A stretch of 64,000 bases of DNA from Stagnimonas sp965279705 (lineage in GTDB: Bacteria > Pseudomonadota > Gammaproteobacteria > Nevskiales > Nevskiaceae). This document shows, piece after piece, positions 39,649 through 52,180 of the stretch (position 1 is the stretch's first letter; the number at the start of each line of letters is the position of its first letter). Location of the stretch: positions 248,001 through 312,000 of the forward strand of contig OZ257257.1 of NCBI GenBank assembly GCA_965279705.1. Reading direction: 5' to 3'. The translations under genes were made by a program, and so were the position numbers. The notes under the pieces are model-generated. The model was not told the origin of the DNA and searched no databases. It saw only the letters and a program-made list of their open reading frames with translations.

Positions 39649-40128
39649 ATGACCCGACGCATTCAAGTCCGCCGCTCTCCCATCCACGGCAACGGTATTT
39701 TTGCCGCCAGCGATCTCGCCGCCGAGAGCCGCCTGATCGAATACCAGGGCCTGCGATTGACCCACGCGCAGGCCGACAAGCTGTATGCCGGCAACGCCGA
39801 AACCGGCCACACCTTCTTGTTCACGCTCAACGATCGCTACGTGATTGACGGCAACCAGAGCGGCAATGCCGCGCGCTGGATCAATCACAGCTGCGCGCCC
39901 AACTGCCAGGCGTTTTTGATCGAGCACAAGGGCAAGGACCGCCGGCTGGACCGCGTGGTGATCGAGACCAGGCACCCGATCAAGGCCGGTGTGGAGCTGA
40001 GCTACAACTACGCCATCACGCTGGATGAGCGGCACACGCCGCGCCTGAAAAAACTCTGGGCTTGCCGCTGCGGTGCGCCGGAGTGCACCGGCACCATGCT
40101 CAACACCAAGCCGCGCCGCGGGAAGTAG
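39649..40128 (+). CDS. SET-domain protein lysine methyltransferase-like
   Basis: Compact SET protein of 159 residues. It has the N-terminal GxG-like HGNGIFAA, the pseudoknot NHSCAPNC (79-86), ELSYNY (116-121) and a post-SET cysteine cluster WACRCGAPEC (Cys139, 141, 146) that with Cys86 can bind zinc. All core SAM and catalytic elements are visible, so activity on a lysine of some protein is plausible. Substrate unknown; such genes are scattered in bacteria and often considered acquired. No ribosome site stands out. Confidence 0.88.
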   Translation: MTRRIQVRRSPIHGNGIFAASDLAAESRLIEYQGLRLTHAQADKLYAGNAETGHTFLFTLNDRYVIDGNQSGNAARWINHSCAPNCQAFLIEHKGKDRRLDRVVIETRHPIKAGVELSYNYAITLDERHTPRLKKLWACRCGAPECTGTMLNTKPRRGK

Positions 40129-40137
40129 CGTCTCTGG

Positions 40138-40554
40138 TCAAAACCGCGGGCTGTTCCAGGTGTCGAGCTTGCCGTCCTTGAAGCTGACGCTGCCGAACAG
40201 CAGTGCCTTCTGATCCTGATAGGTCCAGATCGTGCCCTTGGCGCTGACGGATTCGCGGTAATCGGGGCCGAGCAGCTCTTTCACTGCCTCCGGTGACTGG
40301 CCCTGTTGCAGGCTGATCCAGCCCATCACGTCCTTCCACGGCTGCGGGCCGGAGTCAGGGGCGGTGCTGTTGAGGGGGCCGGTGGTGTTGGGCGACAAGC
40401 CCTCGATCGAAATGGCCTGCGGTGCGGCGAGCGGTGTCGGTGCCGTCACCGGTTCGGCGGTCTGCACACTGCCGGTGGCCTGGATTGGGGTCTGTGCCCC
40501 GGCAGTAGCGGCCCATGCCGCCATCGTCAAACCGGCTAAAAACTGTTTGCGCAT
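40138..40554 (-). CDS. Secreted hypothetical protein, BamE-like C-terminus
   Basis: 138 residues: signal peptide (1-20, ending AGAQ), a low-complexity Ala/Pro/Thr region, then a small domain VKELLGPDYRESV...TIWTYQD...FKDGKLDTW. This resembles the SmpA/BamE fold in strand pattern, though the similarity is only by eye. GGAGGGAG precedes the ATG at 40554. Divergent from xanB2. Confidence 0.7.
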   Translation of the reverse strand: MRKQFLAGLTMAAWAATAGAQTPIQATGSVQTAEPVTAPTPLAAPQAISIEGLSPNTTGPLNSTAPDSGPQPWKDVMGWISLQQGQSPEAVKELLGPDYRESVSAKGTIWTYQDQKALLFGSVSFKDGKLDTWNSPRF

Positions 40555-40654
40555 GGATTCTCCCTCCAGGTCGTGCAAGCCATTGCTTTACGGCATCGAT
40601 TCTAGCCGCGTCGTGGGACAATGCAGCGTCCCCCCTTCAACACGTGCCCGGCCG

Positions 40655-41628
40655 ATGGCCAGCGCCGTGTCACTCCGCTTGATGGCCCTGCAACTCTCTG
40701 CTTTTTTGTGTGCCGACACTGTGCCTGCCGCACCGGTGCTAGCTGCACTGCGCCACGGGGTGGAGGGCAGCATTCCCTTGCCGCTGCTCGCCGGCCCGGC
40801 GCTGGATGTTTGGCAGGGTGCGGGTGAAGTCCGCTCGGGTGTGATCGATGGCGTGCACTGGGCCGAGAGTGGTGACAGCGTGTTCTTGCAGCTGACCGTT
40901 GCTGACGCGGAATGGATACTAGACCCCGCTGCCGCCACTGAAGCGGCCTATCGAAAGCTCGAAGCTGCGCGCCTGGCCTGCGGGGCACCTCACTGGTGGC
41001 GCTTGTGGAACTACCTCGGTGGCATTGTCGATGGCGAAGGCGACGCCGAACGCTATCGGCAGTTCACGCTCGGGCGTCGCCGCGCGTGGTCGGCGACAGG
41101 CCAGCTGGATGCGACGCTGCCCGCCGCCACGGCTATTGGCTGTGGGCGCGGCCTGCATGTGTTTGCGCTGGCTGGACGCAGTGCGGCCGAGGCCATCGAA
41201 AATCCCCGGCAAGTGAACGCCTGGCGCTATCCCCGTGCCTACGGCGCGCAGCCGCCCAGCTTTGCCCGGGCCTCGCTGGTGCGCGCCGGCGATGCTGGCT
41301 GGCTGTTCGTCTCGGGCACCGCCAGCATCGTCGGCCACGAGAGCCGCCATGTGGGCGATGCCGCCGCCCAGTTCGCCGAGGCACGCGCCAATCTCGATGC
41401 GGTGGTGGCTGCCGCTGCACAACGCGCAGGCATCGACATCGCGCGTTTTGTGCCGCGCAATTTCAAGCTTTACTGGTCGCGTTTGGCCGATGCGCAGCAG
41501 TACGCCGCACTCGCCGATGCGCTGCACGCGCTAGCACCCACGCAAGTGCTGCACGGTGCCGTGTGCCGCCGCGAGCTGGCGGTGGAAATCGAGGCCCTGT
41601 ATTCGCTCGAATCGGTCGTTACCGCCGT

Positions 41629-41632
<4 letters not shown>
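40655..41632 (+). CDS. xanB2: Chorismatase-family protein, XanB2-like (3-/4-hydroxybenzoate synthase)
   Basis: 325 residues of the FkbO/Hyg5/XanB2 family. Conserved blocks: WNYLGGIVDGEGDAERYRQF, GRRRAW, ENPRQVNAWRYPRAYG, FARASL and FVSGTASIVGHESRH. XanB2 splits chorismate to 3- and 4-hydroxybenzoate, precursors of xanthomonadin pigment and of ubiquinone in Xanthomonas. No aryl-polyene genes are in this window, so here a ubiquinone or other role is also possible. The ATG at 40655 gives family length. hrpA starts inside its stop codon. Confidence 0.85.
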
Positions 41633-45573
<3,941 letters not shown>

Positions 45574-45579
<6 letters not shown>

Positions 45580-45611
45580 CTCATGCGCATCATCATGCGC
45601 ATGAGTCATCC
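45574..45611. promoter_or_regulatory. Large perfect palindrome upstream of ccdAB
   Basis: 17-bp perfect arms, GGATGACTCATGCGCAT (45574-45590) and its reverse complement (45595-45611), around CATC. Each arm also contains the self-palindrome ATGCGCAT. It covers the hrpA stop codon and ends just before the ccdA ribosome site. Likely the operator for toxin-antitoxin autoregulation; a terminator is less likely as no T-run follows. Confidence 0.6.
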
Positions 45612-45624
45612 ACCGGAGAGCGTC

Positions 45625-45921
45625 ATGGCCACAGCCAAGAAATACAAGGTGCCCGCAGTGAAACCCTTACTCGCTGAAGAACCGCGCGTGATCTACAACA
45701 CGGGCAAGCAGCGGCTCAACATCACCGTGCGCGGTGATTTGATCGAGCGCGCCCGCGCAGCCAAGCTCAATTTGTCGAGCGTGCTGGAGGAATCTCTCGA
45801 ACGCACGTTGCGAATGGCCGAGGCCAAGCAATGGGCCGTGGAAAATGCCGAAGCCATCGCCTACCACAACGCCCGCATCGAGCGCGATGGCATGTGGAAC
45901 CGCGATTTGATCCGCTTCTAG
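45625..45921 (+). CDS. ccdA: CcdA-like antitoxin
   Basis: 98 residues. An RHH-type N-terminal half (RLNITVRGDLIERARAAKLNLSSVLEESLERTL) for DNA binding and dimerisation, and an acidic/aromatic tail (NAEAIAYHNARIERDGMWNRDLIRF) that wraps the toxin. GGAGAG lies six bases before the ATG at 45625, which is preferred to the in-frame upstream ATGs within the palindrome. ccdB follows after two bases. Confidence 0.92.
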   Translation: MATAKKYKVPAVKPLLAEEPRVIYNTGKQRLNITVRGDLIERARAAKLNLSSVLEESLERTLRMAEAKQWAVENAEAIAYHNARIERDGMWNRDLIRF

Positions 45922-45923
45922 TC

Positions 45924-46238
45924 ATGCAGCACAGCCGATTTGCGGTCTATCGCAACGCGCGTGGCAGCCGCAGCGGCGTGCCCTATTTGCTGGATGTACA
46001 AGCCAATTGGGTCAGCACCGGTTCGCGCGTGGTGGTGCCTCTCATCCCTGCCAAAATCTACGGCCCGCCCATCGGCAAGCTCAACCCCGTGTTTGAGATG
46101 GACGGCCTCTCGCTGGTGCTGGCGGTGGCTGACATTGCTGCGGTGGATTCACGCGAGCTTAAAACGCAGGTCGCAGATTTCTCCGCGCACCGTGATCGCA
46201 TCGTCGCCGCCCTCGATTTTCTCTTTCAAGGTTACTGA
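45924..46238 (+). CDS. ccdB: CcdB-like gyrase-poison toxin
   Basis: 104 residues of the CcdB family: RFAVYRN...PYLLDVQANWV, SRVVVPLIP and a C-terminal ALDFLFQGY that corresponds to the gyrase-contact tail (the E. coli F toxin ends in WGI; here it ends GY). It poisons DNA gyrase unless bound by CcdA. Being chromosomal and between housekeeping genes, it may be a degenerate or domesticated system. pyrF starts four bases later. Confidence 0.9.
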   Translation: MQHSRFAVYRNARGSRSGVPYLLDVQANWVSTGSRVVVPLIPAKIYGPPIGKLNPVFEMDGLSLVLAVADIAAVDSRELKTQVADFSAHRDRIVAALDFLFQGY

Positions 46239-46241
46239 TTC

Positions 46242-46952
46242 GTGCGCGAACACAATGCAGTGCAAGACCGCCTCATCGCCGCCCTCGACGTGCCCGATGC
46301 CGCCGCCGCTCGTGCCCTCGTCGGCACCCTCGGCGATGCCGTCAGCTTTTACAAGATCGGCATGGAGCTGTGTATGGCGCCGGGCTTTTTCGAGCTGCTG
46401 GAGTGGCTCAAGGGCGAGGACAAAAAGGTATTCGTCGATCTCAAGTTTTTCGACATCCCCGAGACCGTCGCCCGCGCCATTCGCAATCTCTCGGAGCGTG
46501 GGGCTGACTTCGCCACCGTGCACGGCAACCAGTCGATCATGCAGGCCGCTGCCCAGGCCAAGCTCGGCCACACCAAGGTACTGGCGGTGACTGCACTCAC
46601 CTCGCTCGATCAGGGCGATCTCGACGACATGGGCTTTGCCTGCAAGGTCGAAGAGCTGGTGCTCAGCCGCGCGCGCCGGGCGCTGCAGGCGGGGTGCGAC
46701 GGCGTGGTGTCGTCGGGCCTCGAAGTGCCGCGCCTGCGCGCCGAAGCGCCGCGCGAACTCATCTGCGTCACTCCGGGAATTCGCCCGGTCGAAAACCGCG
46801 TCGAAGCCGATCAGAAGCGCATCATGACGCCCACCGCGGCGATCAAAGCCGGGGCGGATTACCTCGTGATTGGCCGCCCCATTCGCGATGCCGCAGACCC
46901 ACGCGCGATGGCGCTCGCCATCCAGAAAGAAATCAGCGAGGCACTGGCATGA
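46242..46952 (+). CDS. pyrF: Orotidine 5'-phosphate decarboxylase
   Basis: Last step of UMP synthesis. Group 1 enzyme of 236 residues: LIAALDVPD, KIGMEL, active-site DLKFFDIP (Asp66, Lys68, Asp71), TALTS, VTPGIR and VIGRPI. A Phe replaces the more usual His within the active-site string, a tolerated variation. GTG start at 46242 right after ccdB. The hemE start overlaps its stop (ATGA), so the pair is translationally coupled. Confidence 0.96.
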   Translation: MREHNAVQDRLIAALDVPDAAAARALVGTLGDAVSFYKIGMELCMAPGFFELLEWLKGEDKKVFVDLKFFDIPETVARAIRNLSERGADFATVHGNQSIMQAAAQAKLGHTKVLAVTALTSLDQGDLDDMGFACKVEELVLSRARRALQAGCDGVVSSGLEVPRLRAEAPRELICVTPGIRPVENRVEADQKRIMTPTAAIKAGADYLVIGRPIRDAADPRAMALAIQKEISEALA

Positions 46953-48016
46953 GAGCGCTGAAGAACGACCGTTTCCTCCGCGCACTGGCTCGCCAACCGG
47001 TCGACCGCACGCCGGTCTGGATGATGCGACAAGCCGGCCGCTACCTGCCCGAGTATCGCGCCAGTCGCGCGAAGGCCGGCGACTTCATGTCGCTCTGCCG
47101 TAATGCCGAGCTGTGCTGCGAAGTCACGCTGCAACCGCTCGACCGCTACCCCGGCCTCGACACCGCCATTCTCTTCAGCGACATCCTCACCGTGCCGGAT
47201 GCCATGGGCTTAGGCCTGCGCTTCGTCGAGGGCGAGGGTCCGATGTTCGACCGCCCCGTGCGCGATGCCGCCAGCATTGCGGCACTGCCCATCCCCGACC
47301 CTGAAGTCGAGCTGCGATACGTGATGAATGCGGTGCGCACCATCCGCAGCGCACTCGGCGACCGCTGTCCGCTGATCGGCTTTGCCGGTAGCCCGTGGAC
47401 ACTCGCCACCTACATGGTCGAAGGCCAGGGTGGGCAGGAGTTCACGCGCATCAAGAAGATGCGCTTCGCCGATCCCTCGTTGCTCGACGCACTGCTGCAC
47501 AAGCTGGTGCAGGCGACCACGTTGTATCTCGACGCTCAGGCCTGCGCCGGTGCCGACGCGCTGATGATTTTCGATACCTGGGGTGGTGTGCTCGACCACG
47601 CCGGCTACCGCCAGTTTTCGCTGGAGCCGATGCAGCGGATTGTCACTGCACTCAAAGCCAAGCACCCGCATATCCCGGTAATGCTGTTCACCAAAAATGG
47701 CGGTCAGCAACTCGAAGCGATGGCGGCGACGGGCTGCGATGCGCTTGGCCTGGACTGGACGACAGACCTCGGCGAGGCGCGTGCGCGCGTCGGCAGCAAG
47801 GTGGCGCTGCAAGGCAATCTCGACCCGCTCTGCCTGCTGAGCACACCCGAGGCGATCCGTGCCGAAGTGGGCAAGGTGCTGGCGAGCTACGGGCACGGTT
47901 CAGGGCACATCTTCAACCTCGGCCACGGCATCACGCCGCAGGTCAATCCTGACCACGCGGGCGCGATGATCGAGGCCGTGGTGCAGCTCTCGCCTCGCTA
48001 TCATCAGAGCGGTTAG
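46949..48016 (+). CDS. hemE: Uroporphyrinogen decarboxylase
   Basis: Removes four carboxyl groups from uroporphyrinogen III to give coproporphyrinogen III in haem synthesis. The conserved WMMRQAGRYLPEY near the N-terminus, FSDILTVPDAMG with the catalytic Asp, GFAGSPWTLATYM, and the C-terminal GNLDP and FNLGHGI are all present. 355 residues, normal. Coupled to pyrF. Confidence 0.97.
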   Translation: MRALKNDRFLRALARQPVDRTPVWMMRQAGRYLPEYRASRAKAGDFMSLCRNAELCCEVTLQPLDRYPGLDTAILFSDILTVPDAMGLGLRFVEGEGPMFDRPVRDAASIAALPIPDPEVELRYVMNAVRTIRSALGDRCPLIGFAGSPWTLATYMVEGQGGQEFTRIKKMRFADPSLLDALLHKLVQATTLYLDAQACAGADALMIFDTWGGVLDHAGYRQFSLEPMQRIVTALKAKHPHIPVMLFTKNGGQQLEAMAATGCDALGLDWTTDLGEARARVGSKVALQGNLDPLCLLSTPEAIRAEVGKVLASYGHGSGHIFNLGHGITPQVNPDHAGAMIEAVVQLSPRYHQSG

Positions 48017-48031
48017 TCCTAGGAAACAAAA

Positions 48032-48919
48032 GTGCTGTCGCGACTGCTGCCGAGGCCCGTGATCGGGGTGTTGACCGTCGCCTTCATGGTGCCGTCGCTG
48101 CTGTTGTGGACGATCGGCACGATGATCCCGGCCATCCTGCTCAAGCTGGTGCCAATCTTCACGCTGCAACGCTGGTGCTCACGCTACTGCGTGTGGTGCG
48201 CGCGCCGCTGGGTCGGCACCAACCAACTCATTTTTCGCGCCCTGCATGGTCTGCCCCGGGCTGATGCCTATGGCCAACTTCAGATCGACGGCGAGTTGCA
48301 GCCGGGCAAGAGCTATCTGCTGGTGGCCAATCACCAGTCCTGGGCTGACATCCTGATTCTCTTCAGCTGCTTTCACGGCCGCATACCGTTTCTGCGGTTC
48401 TTCCTCAAGCAAGATCTCATCTACGTGCCGATCATCGGCGTGGTGTGCTGGGCGATGGATTTCCCCTTCATGACCCGCAAATCGGGCGCGGCGGATATTG
48501 CAACCACGCGCAAGGCCTGCCAGGTCTACAAGCTCGACCCTGTGACGGTGGTCAACTTCCTGGAAGGCACCCGCTTCACGCCGCGCAAGCATGCCGAGAA
48601 ACAGAGTGCATTCCGGCATTTGCTGCGCCCCAAGGCCGCGGGCCTCAGCTACACGCTCAACGCCATGGGCGAGCAGTTCGCCGGGCTGATCAATGTCACC
48701 CTGCACTATCAACCGACGCAGCGCCGCCTGGTCTGGAGCTGGCTCTGCGGCGAACAGAACCGGGTGCAGGTGCAGGCTCACGTCACCGCCCTGCCGCCCG
48801 CGCTGCTGCATGGCGACTATGCGAACGACGCTGATTTTCGGGCACGCTTCCAGAGCTGGATCAATAGCCTGTGGGTGGTCAAGGACGAGGCATTGGCCCG
48901 ATTAAGGTCGGCACGCTGA
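48032..48919 (+). CDS. Lysophospholipid acyltransferase-family protein (YihG-like)
   Basis: Membrane-associated PlsC-type acyltransferase of 295 residues. Hydrophobic N-terminus (about 8-45), motif I NHQSWAD (His101, Asp106), motif III-like FLEGTR (about 176-181). The arrangement is that of E. coli YihG and YcjU-type LPLATs acting on lysophospholipids. The GTG at 48032 is the first start after hemE. Confidence 0.85.
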   Translation: MLSRLLPRPVIGVLTVAFMVPSLLLWTIGTMIPAILLKLVPIFTLQRWCSRYCVWCARRWVGTNQLIFRALHGLPRADAYGQLQIDGELQPGKSYLLVANHQSWADILILFSCFHGRIPFLRFFLKQDLIYVPIIGVVCWAMDFPFMTRKSGAADIATTRKACQVYKLDPVTVVNFLEGTRFTPRKHAEKQSAFRHLLRPKAAGLSYTLNAMGEQFAGLINVTLHYQPTQRRLVWSWLCGEQNRVQVQAHVTALPPALLHGDYANDADFRARFQSWINSLWVVKDEALARLRSAR

Positions 48920-48958
48920 GCGACGACTAAAATGCCAACTCCTGAATAGGATCGCCGC

Positions 48959-51325
48959 TTGACCCTCACCAAAAAAATCCTGCTCGCTTTGCTCGCCCTG
49001 CTGCTGCTGCTTGCGCTCGGCGCTGCGGGCTGGGCCTGGTACAAGATTTCCAGCATCGAGGCCAAGCTGCCTTCGGTGCAGAGCCTGCGCGAGCCCAACC
49101 TGGGCGCGCCACTGCGCATCTACAGCGCCGATGGCAAGTTGATTGGCGAGTTCGGGGCCGAGCGCCGCTCGCCGCTGTCGTACGAGCAATTCCCCGAGCA
49201 GGTGATCCGCGCGTTTCTCGCCGCAGAAGACGATCAGTTCTTCGAGCACGGCGGCGTCGACTACATGGGCTTGGTGCGCGCCGCGTTCAAGCTCGCTGCC
49301 ACCGGCGAGAAACGCCAAGGCGGCTCGACCATCACCATGCAGCTGGCGCGCAATGTGTTTCTCACGCCAGAGCGCAGCTACGAGCGCAAGATTCGCGAGA
49401 TTCTGCTGGCGCAGAAGATCGAGCGCGAGCTGGACAAGAAACGCATACTCGAAATCTATTTGAACCGCATCTTTCTCGGCACGCGTGCTTACGGCGTGGC
49501 AGCCGCCGCGTATGTGTATTTCGGCAAGTCGCTCAACGAGCTGACGCTGGCCGAAACCGCCGTGCTGGCAGCCCTGCCCAAGGCGCCGTCGGCGCTCAAT
49601 CCGCTCACCAATCCCAAGCGTGCGCTGGAACGCCGAGACTACGTGCTGCGGCGCATGCACGAGCTGAACTACATCGACGACGCCACCTACGCCGCTGCCA
49701 AGGCCGAGCCCATCCTCGCGCAGGAGCACGCGCCGCCGGTTGATCTCGACGCTGCTTACGTTGCCGAAATGGTGCGCGCCGACCTGTTCGCCAAACACGG
49801 CGAGGCGGCGTACACGGCAGGCTTCAAGGTGGTGACGACCATCGACAGCGCCCGGCAGAAACTCGCCAACGATGCCCTGCGCGACAAGCTGCTCGACTAC
49901 GAAGAGCGCCACGGCTACCCCGGTGCCGAAGCCAAGTTACAGAGCGACGCCGTGCGCGCACTCGAACGCAGCGAGCCGCTGCAGAACGAAGCCGTGATTG
50001 CCGCCCTGCGCGCCCGGCCGATTTATGTCGGCCTGCCGGCTGCGCTGGTGCTTGAAGTCAGCCCCGAACGCATCAAGGTCGTGTCCCACGAATGGGGCAA
50101 TGGCGTCATCGAAGCCAAGGGTTTTGCCTGGGCCGGCAAGCAGATGAAACTGGTAGCGGGCGACATCGTGCGCATCCGCAAATCCAAGGATGGTGACGCG
50201 CTGCGACTGGCGCAGGTGCCGGGCGTGCAGGGCGCGTTCGTGGCACTCGACCCGCGCGACGGCGCGATCGAGGCATTGGTGGGCGGCTACGACTTCGCCG
50301 CCGGCAAGTTCAACCGTGTGACGCAGGCCAAGCGGCAGCCGGGCTCGGGCTTCAAGCCCTTCCTGTATGCGGCGGCACTCGCCAAGGGCTACACGCCAGC
50401 CTCGATCTTCATCGACGCACCCATCGTGCTCGACGAAACCCAGAACCAGAACGAGTGGCGGCCGTCGAACTACGACAACGATTTCAAGGGCCCGATGCGC
50501 TTGCGCGAGGCGCTGGTGCAGTCTCGTAATCTGGTGTCGATCCGCGTCTTGCAGGCGGTGGGCATGAGCTATGCGCTCAACTACGCGCAGAACTTTGGCC
50601 TCGACAAAAAAACGCTGCCGCGTGATCTGACGCTCTCACTCGGCACCGCCTCGCTGTCGCCGCTGGAAGTGGCGCGCGGCTATGCGGTGATCGCCAACGG
50701 CGGTTTTCTGATCGAGCCGTACATCATCAAGCAGATCAGCGACGCGCGCGGGCAGATCATCTATGAGGCGCGCCCGGTCAAGGCCTGCCCGGAGTGCCCG
50801 CCGGAGATCGAAGCCGGTGACCCCACCGCACAGCTGGCGCGGCGCACGATGGACCCCAAGACCGTCTACATGATCACCAGCATGCTGCACGACGTGGTGG
50901 TGCGCGGCACCGGTGCCGCAGTGAACCAGCTCGGACGCAAGGACCTCGCCGGCAAGACTGGCACCAGTAACGATGAGACCGATGCCTGGTTCAACGGCTT
51001 TCATCCGACGTTGGCGGCGACGGTCTGGGTCGGTTACGACCAACCCAAACCGATGGGCAAGGGCGAGGTGGGTGGCCGCGCCGCCTTGCCGATGTGGATG
51101 GACTTCATGCGCGGCGCGCTGAAGGGCGTGGTCGACATGACGCCGATCCCGCCACCGGGCATGACCACCGTGCGCATCAATGCCGTGAACGGCAAGCTGG
51201 CCTACGAAGGCACCGAGCGCGTGATCTACGAAACGTTGCCGCTGGATCGGTTGCCGGAAGAAGACGATGGCCTGATCCCCGGCCAAGAGAGCGAGGCAGG
51301 TACGGCCGCGCAGGATTTGTTCTAG
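48959..51325 (+). CDS. mrcA: Penicillin-binding protein 1A
   Basis: Bifunctional peptidoglycan synthase of 788 residues in the inner membrane. TM helix at 6-28; glycosyltransferase domain with catalytic Glu90 (AAEDDQFFEHGG) and RQGGSTITMQLARN; an OB-like insert; transpeptidase domain with Ser463 and Lys466 (PGSGFKPF), SRN and KTG (Lys666, AGKTGTSND). The start is a TTG at 48959 with AGGAT upstream. A TAAAAT hexamer at 48928-48933 may be its -10. Confidence 0.96.
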   Translation: MTLTKKILLALLALLLLLALGAAGWAWYKISSIEAKLPSVQSLREPNLGAPLRIYSADGKLIGEFGAERRSPLSYEQFPEQVIRAFLAAEDDQFFEHGGVDYMGLVRAAFKLAATGEKRQGGSTITMQLARNVFLTPERSYERKIREILLAQKIERELDKKRILEIYLNRIFLGTRAYGVAAAAYVYFGKSLNELTLAETAVLAALPKAPSALNPLTNPKRALERRDYVLRRMHELNYIDDATYAAAKAEPILAQEHAPPVDLDAAYVAEMVRADLFAKHGEAAYTAGFKVVTTIDSARQKLANDALRDKLLDYEERHGYPGAEAKLQSDAVRALERSEPLQNEAVIAALRARPIYVGLPAALVLEVSPERIKVVSHEWGNGVIEAKGFAWAGKQMKLVAGDIVRIRKSKDGDALRLAQVPGVQGAFVALDPRDGAIEALVGGYDFAAGKFNRVTQAKRQPGSGFKPFLYAAALAKGYTPASIFIDAPIVLDETQNQNEWRPSNYDNDFKGPMRLREALVQSRNLVSIRVLQAVGMSYALNYAQNFGLDKKTLPRDLTLSLGTASLSPLEVARGYAVIANGGFLIEPYIIKQISDARGQIIYEARPVKACPECPPEIEAGDPTAQLARRTMDPKTVYMITSMLHDVVVRGTGAAVNQLGRKDLAGKTGTSNDETDAWFNGFHPTLAATVWVGYDQPKPMGKGEVGGRAALPMWMDFMRGALKGVVDMTPIPPPGMTTVRINAVNGKLAYEGTERVIYETLPLDRLPEEDDGLIPGQESEAGTAAQDLF

Positions 51326-51329
51326 TCCA

Positions 51330-51424
51330 CCCCAAAGTTTCGTCCGACCGCGCACGCCAATGATCCTCGCCATGTATGGAAAACGATCACTGCCCCCAGA
51401 CAGTAGCCGGACGAAACTTCGGGG
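51330..51424. repeat. Imperfect 17-bp inverted repeat between mrcA and the next gene
   Basis: CCCCAAAGTTTCGTCCG (51330-51346) matches the reverse complement of 51408-51424 with one mismatch; 61 bases lie between. No T-run follows, so it is not a simple terminator; it could be a REP-like or small mobile-element remnant. Confidence 0.6.
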
Positions 51425-51433
51425 GCCCCGATA

Positions 51434-52057
51434 ATGGGCCAGCGCCCCTTGGGTGGAGCAAACGAGCTGGCGCTGGAGGCGGCGCGCATTTTCGTGGAGG
51501 AGTCGCTCACCGACTACGCCACCGCCAAGCGCAAGGCGGCCGAGCGCATGGGGCTGGGTACGCGCGCGACGCTGCCTGACAACGCACGCGTGCAGGCCGA
51601 GGTCATCGCCTATCAGCGACTGTTCGGCGGGGCCAACTATGTGCAGCGCCTTAAGCGCATGCGCACGACGGCCGTGCAGGCGATGAAGCTCTTGGCCGAG
51701 TTTGATCCGCGACTCACCGGCGGCACGATTACCGGCGCCATTGGTGAAGCGCACCGCGTGCAGCTGCATGCCTTCCCCGACAAGGCCGAGATGGTGGATG
51801 TGTTTCTCGCGGATCGCGGTATCGAGACGAAAGAGAGCGAGCGTGATTTCCGCTACAGCGATGGCCATGTCGAGAGCGTGCCGATGGTGCGTTTCGATGC
51901 CGGCGGCATCGAGGTCGACGTCGCGCTGTTCGAGCCCGGGCAGGAGCGCCGCGCGCCGCTTTCACCTACCGACGGCCTGCCCAGCAAGCGGCTGACGCTG
52001 GCGCAGGCCGAGGCCTTGGCGGTGCAGCCGGTCGAAACCACACTGCATTTGTCTTAG
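51434..52057 (+). CDS. Conserved hypothetical protein, nucleotidyltransferase-like
   Basis: 207 residues, soluble. Contains a helical N-terminus with basic segments and a C-terminal half TGGTITGAIGEAHRVQLH, then DVFLADRGIETKESER and LSPTDGLPSKR. This resembles an uncharacterised proteobacterial family sometimes called nucleotidyltransferase-like, but no catalytic GS-DxD is evident. Function unknown. It sits alone between mrcA and degV. Confidence 0.6.
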   Translation: MGQRPLGGANELALEAARIFVEESLTDYATAKRKAAERMGLGTRATLPDNARVQAEVIAYQRLFGGANYVQRLKRMRTTAVQAMKLLAEFDPRLTGGTITGAIGEAHRVQLHAFPDKAEMVDVFLADRGIETKESERDFRYSDGHVESVPMVRFDAGGIEVDVALFEPGQERRAPLSPTDGLPSKRLTLAQAEALAVQPVETTLHLS

Positions 52058-52180
52058 GGATATTTTGCGGATTGTTGTGCCGGCCGGTGGCTGCTAGTCT
52101 GAAGTCTACGGTGAGGGTCATTGGCCGTATCGACGGTGCCTGTAGTGCGCCGAAAACCAAGAAGAGAGAGGAGACGCAGG

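Noticed and set aside
46440..46460. Phe in place of the usual His in the PyrF active-site string
   Set aside because: The catalytic Asp-Lys-Asp residues are intact and this position varies; not evidence of inactivation.
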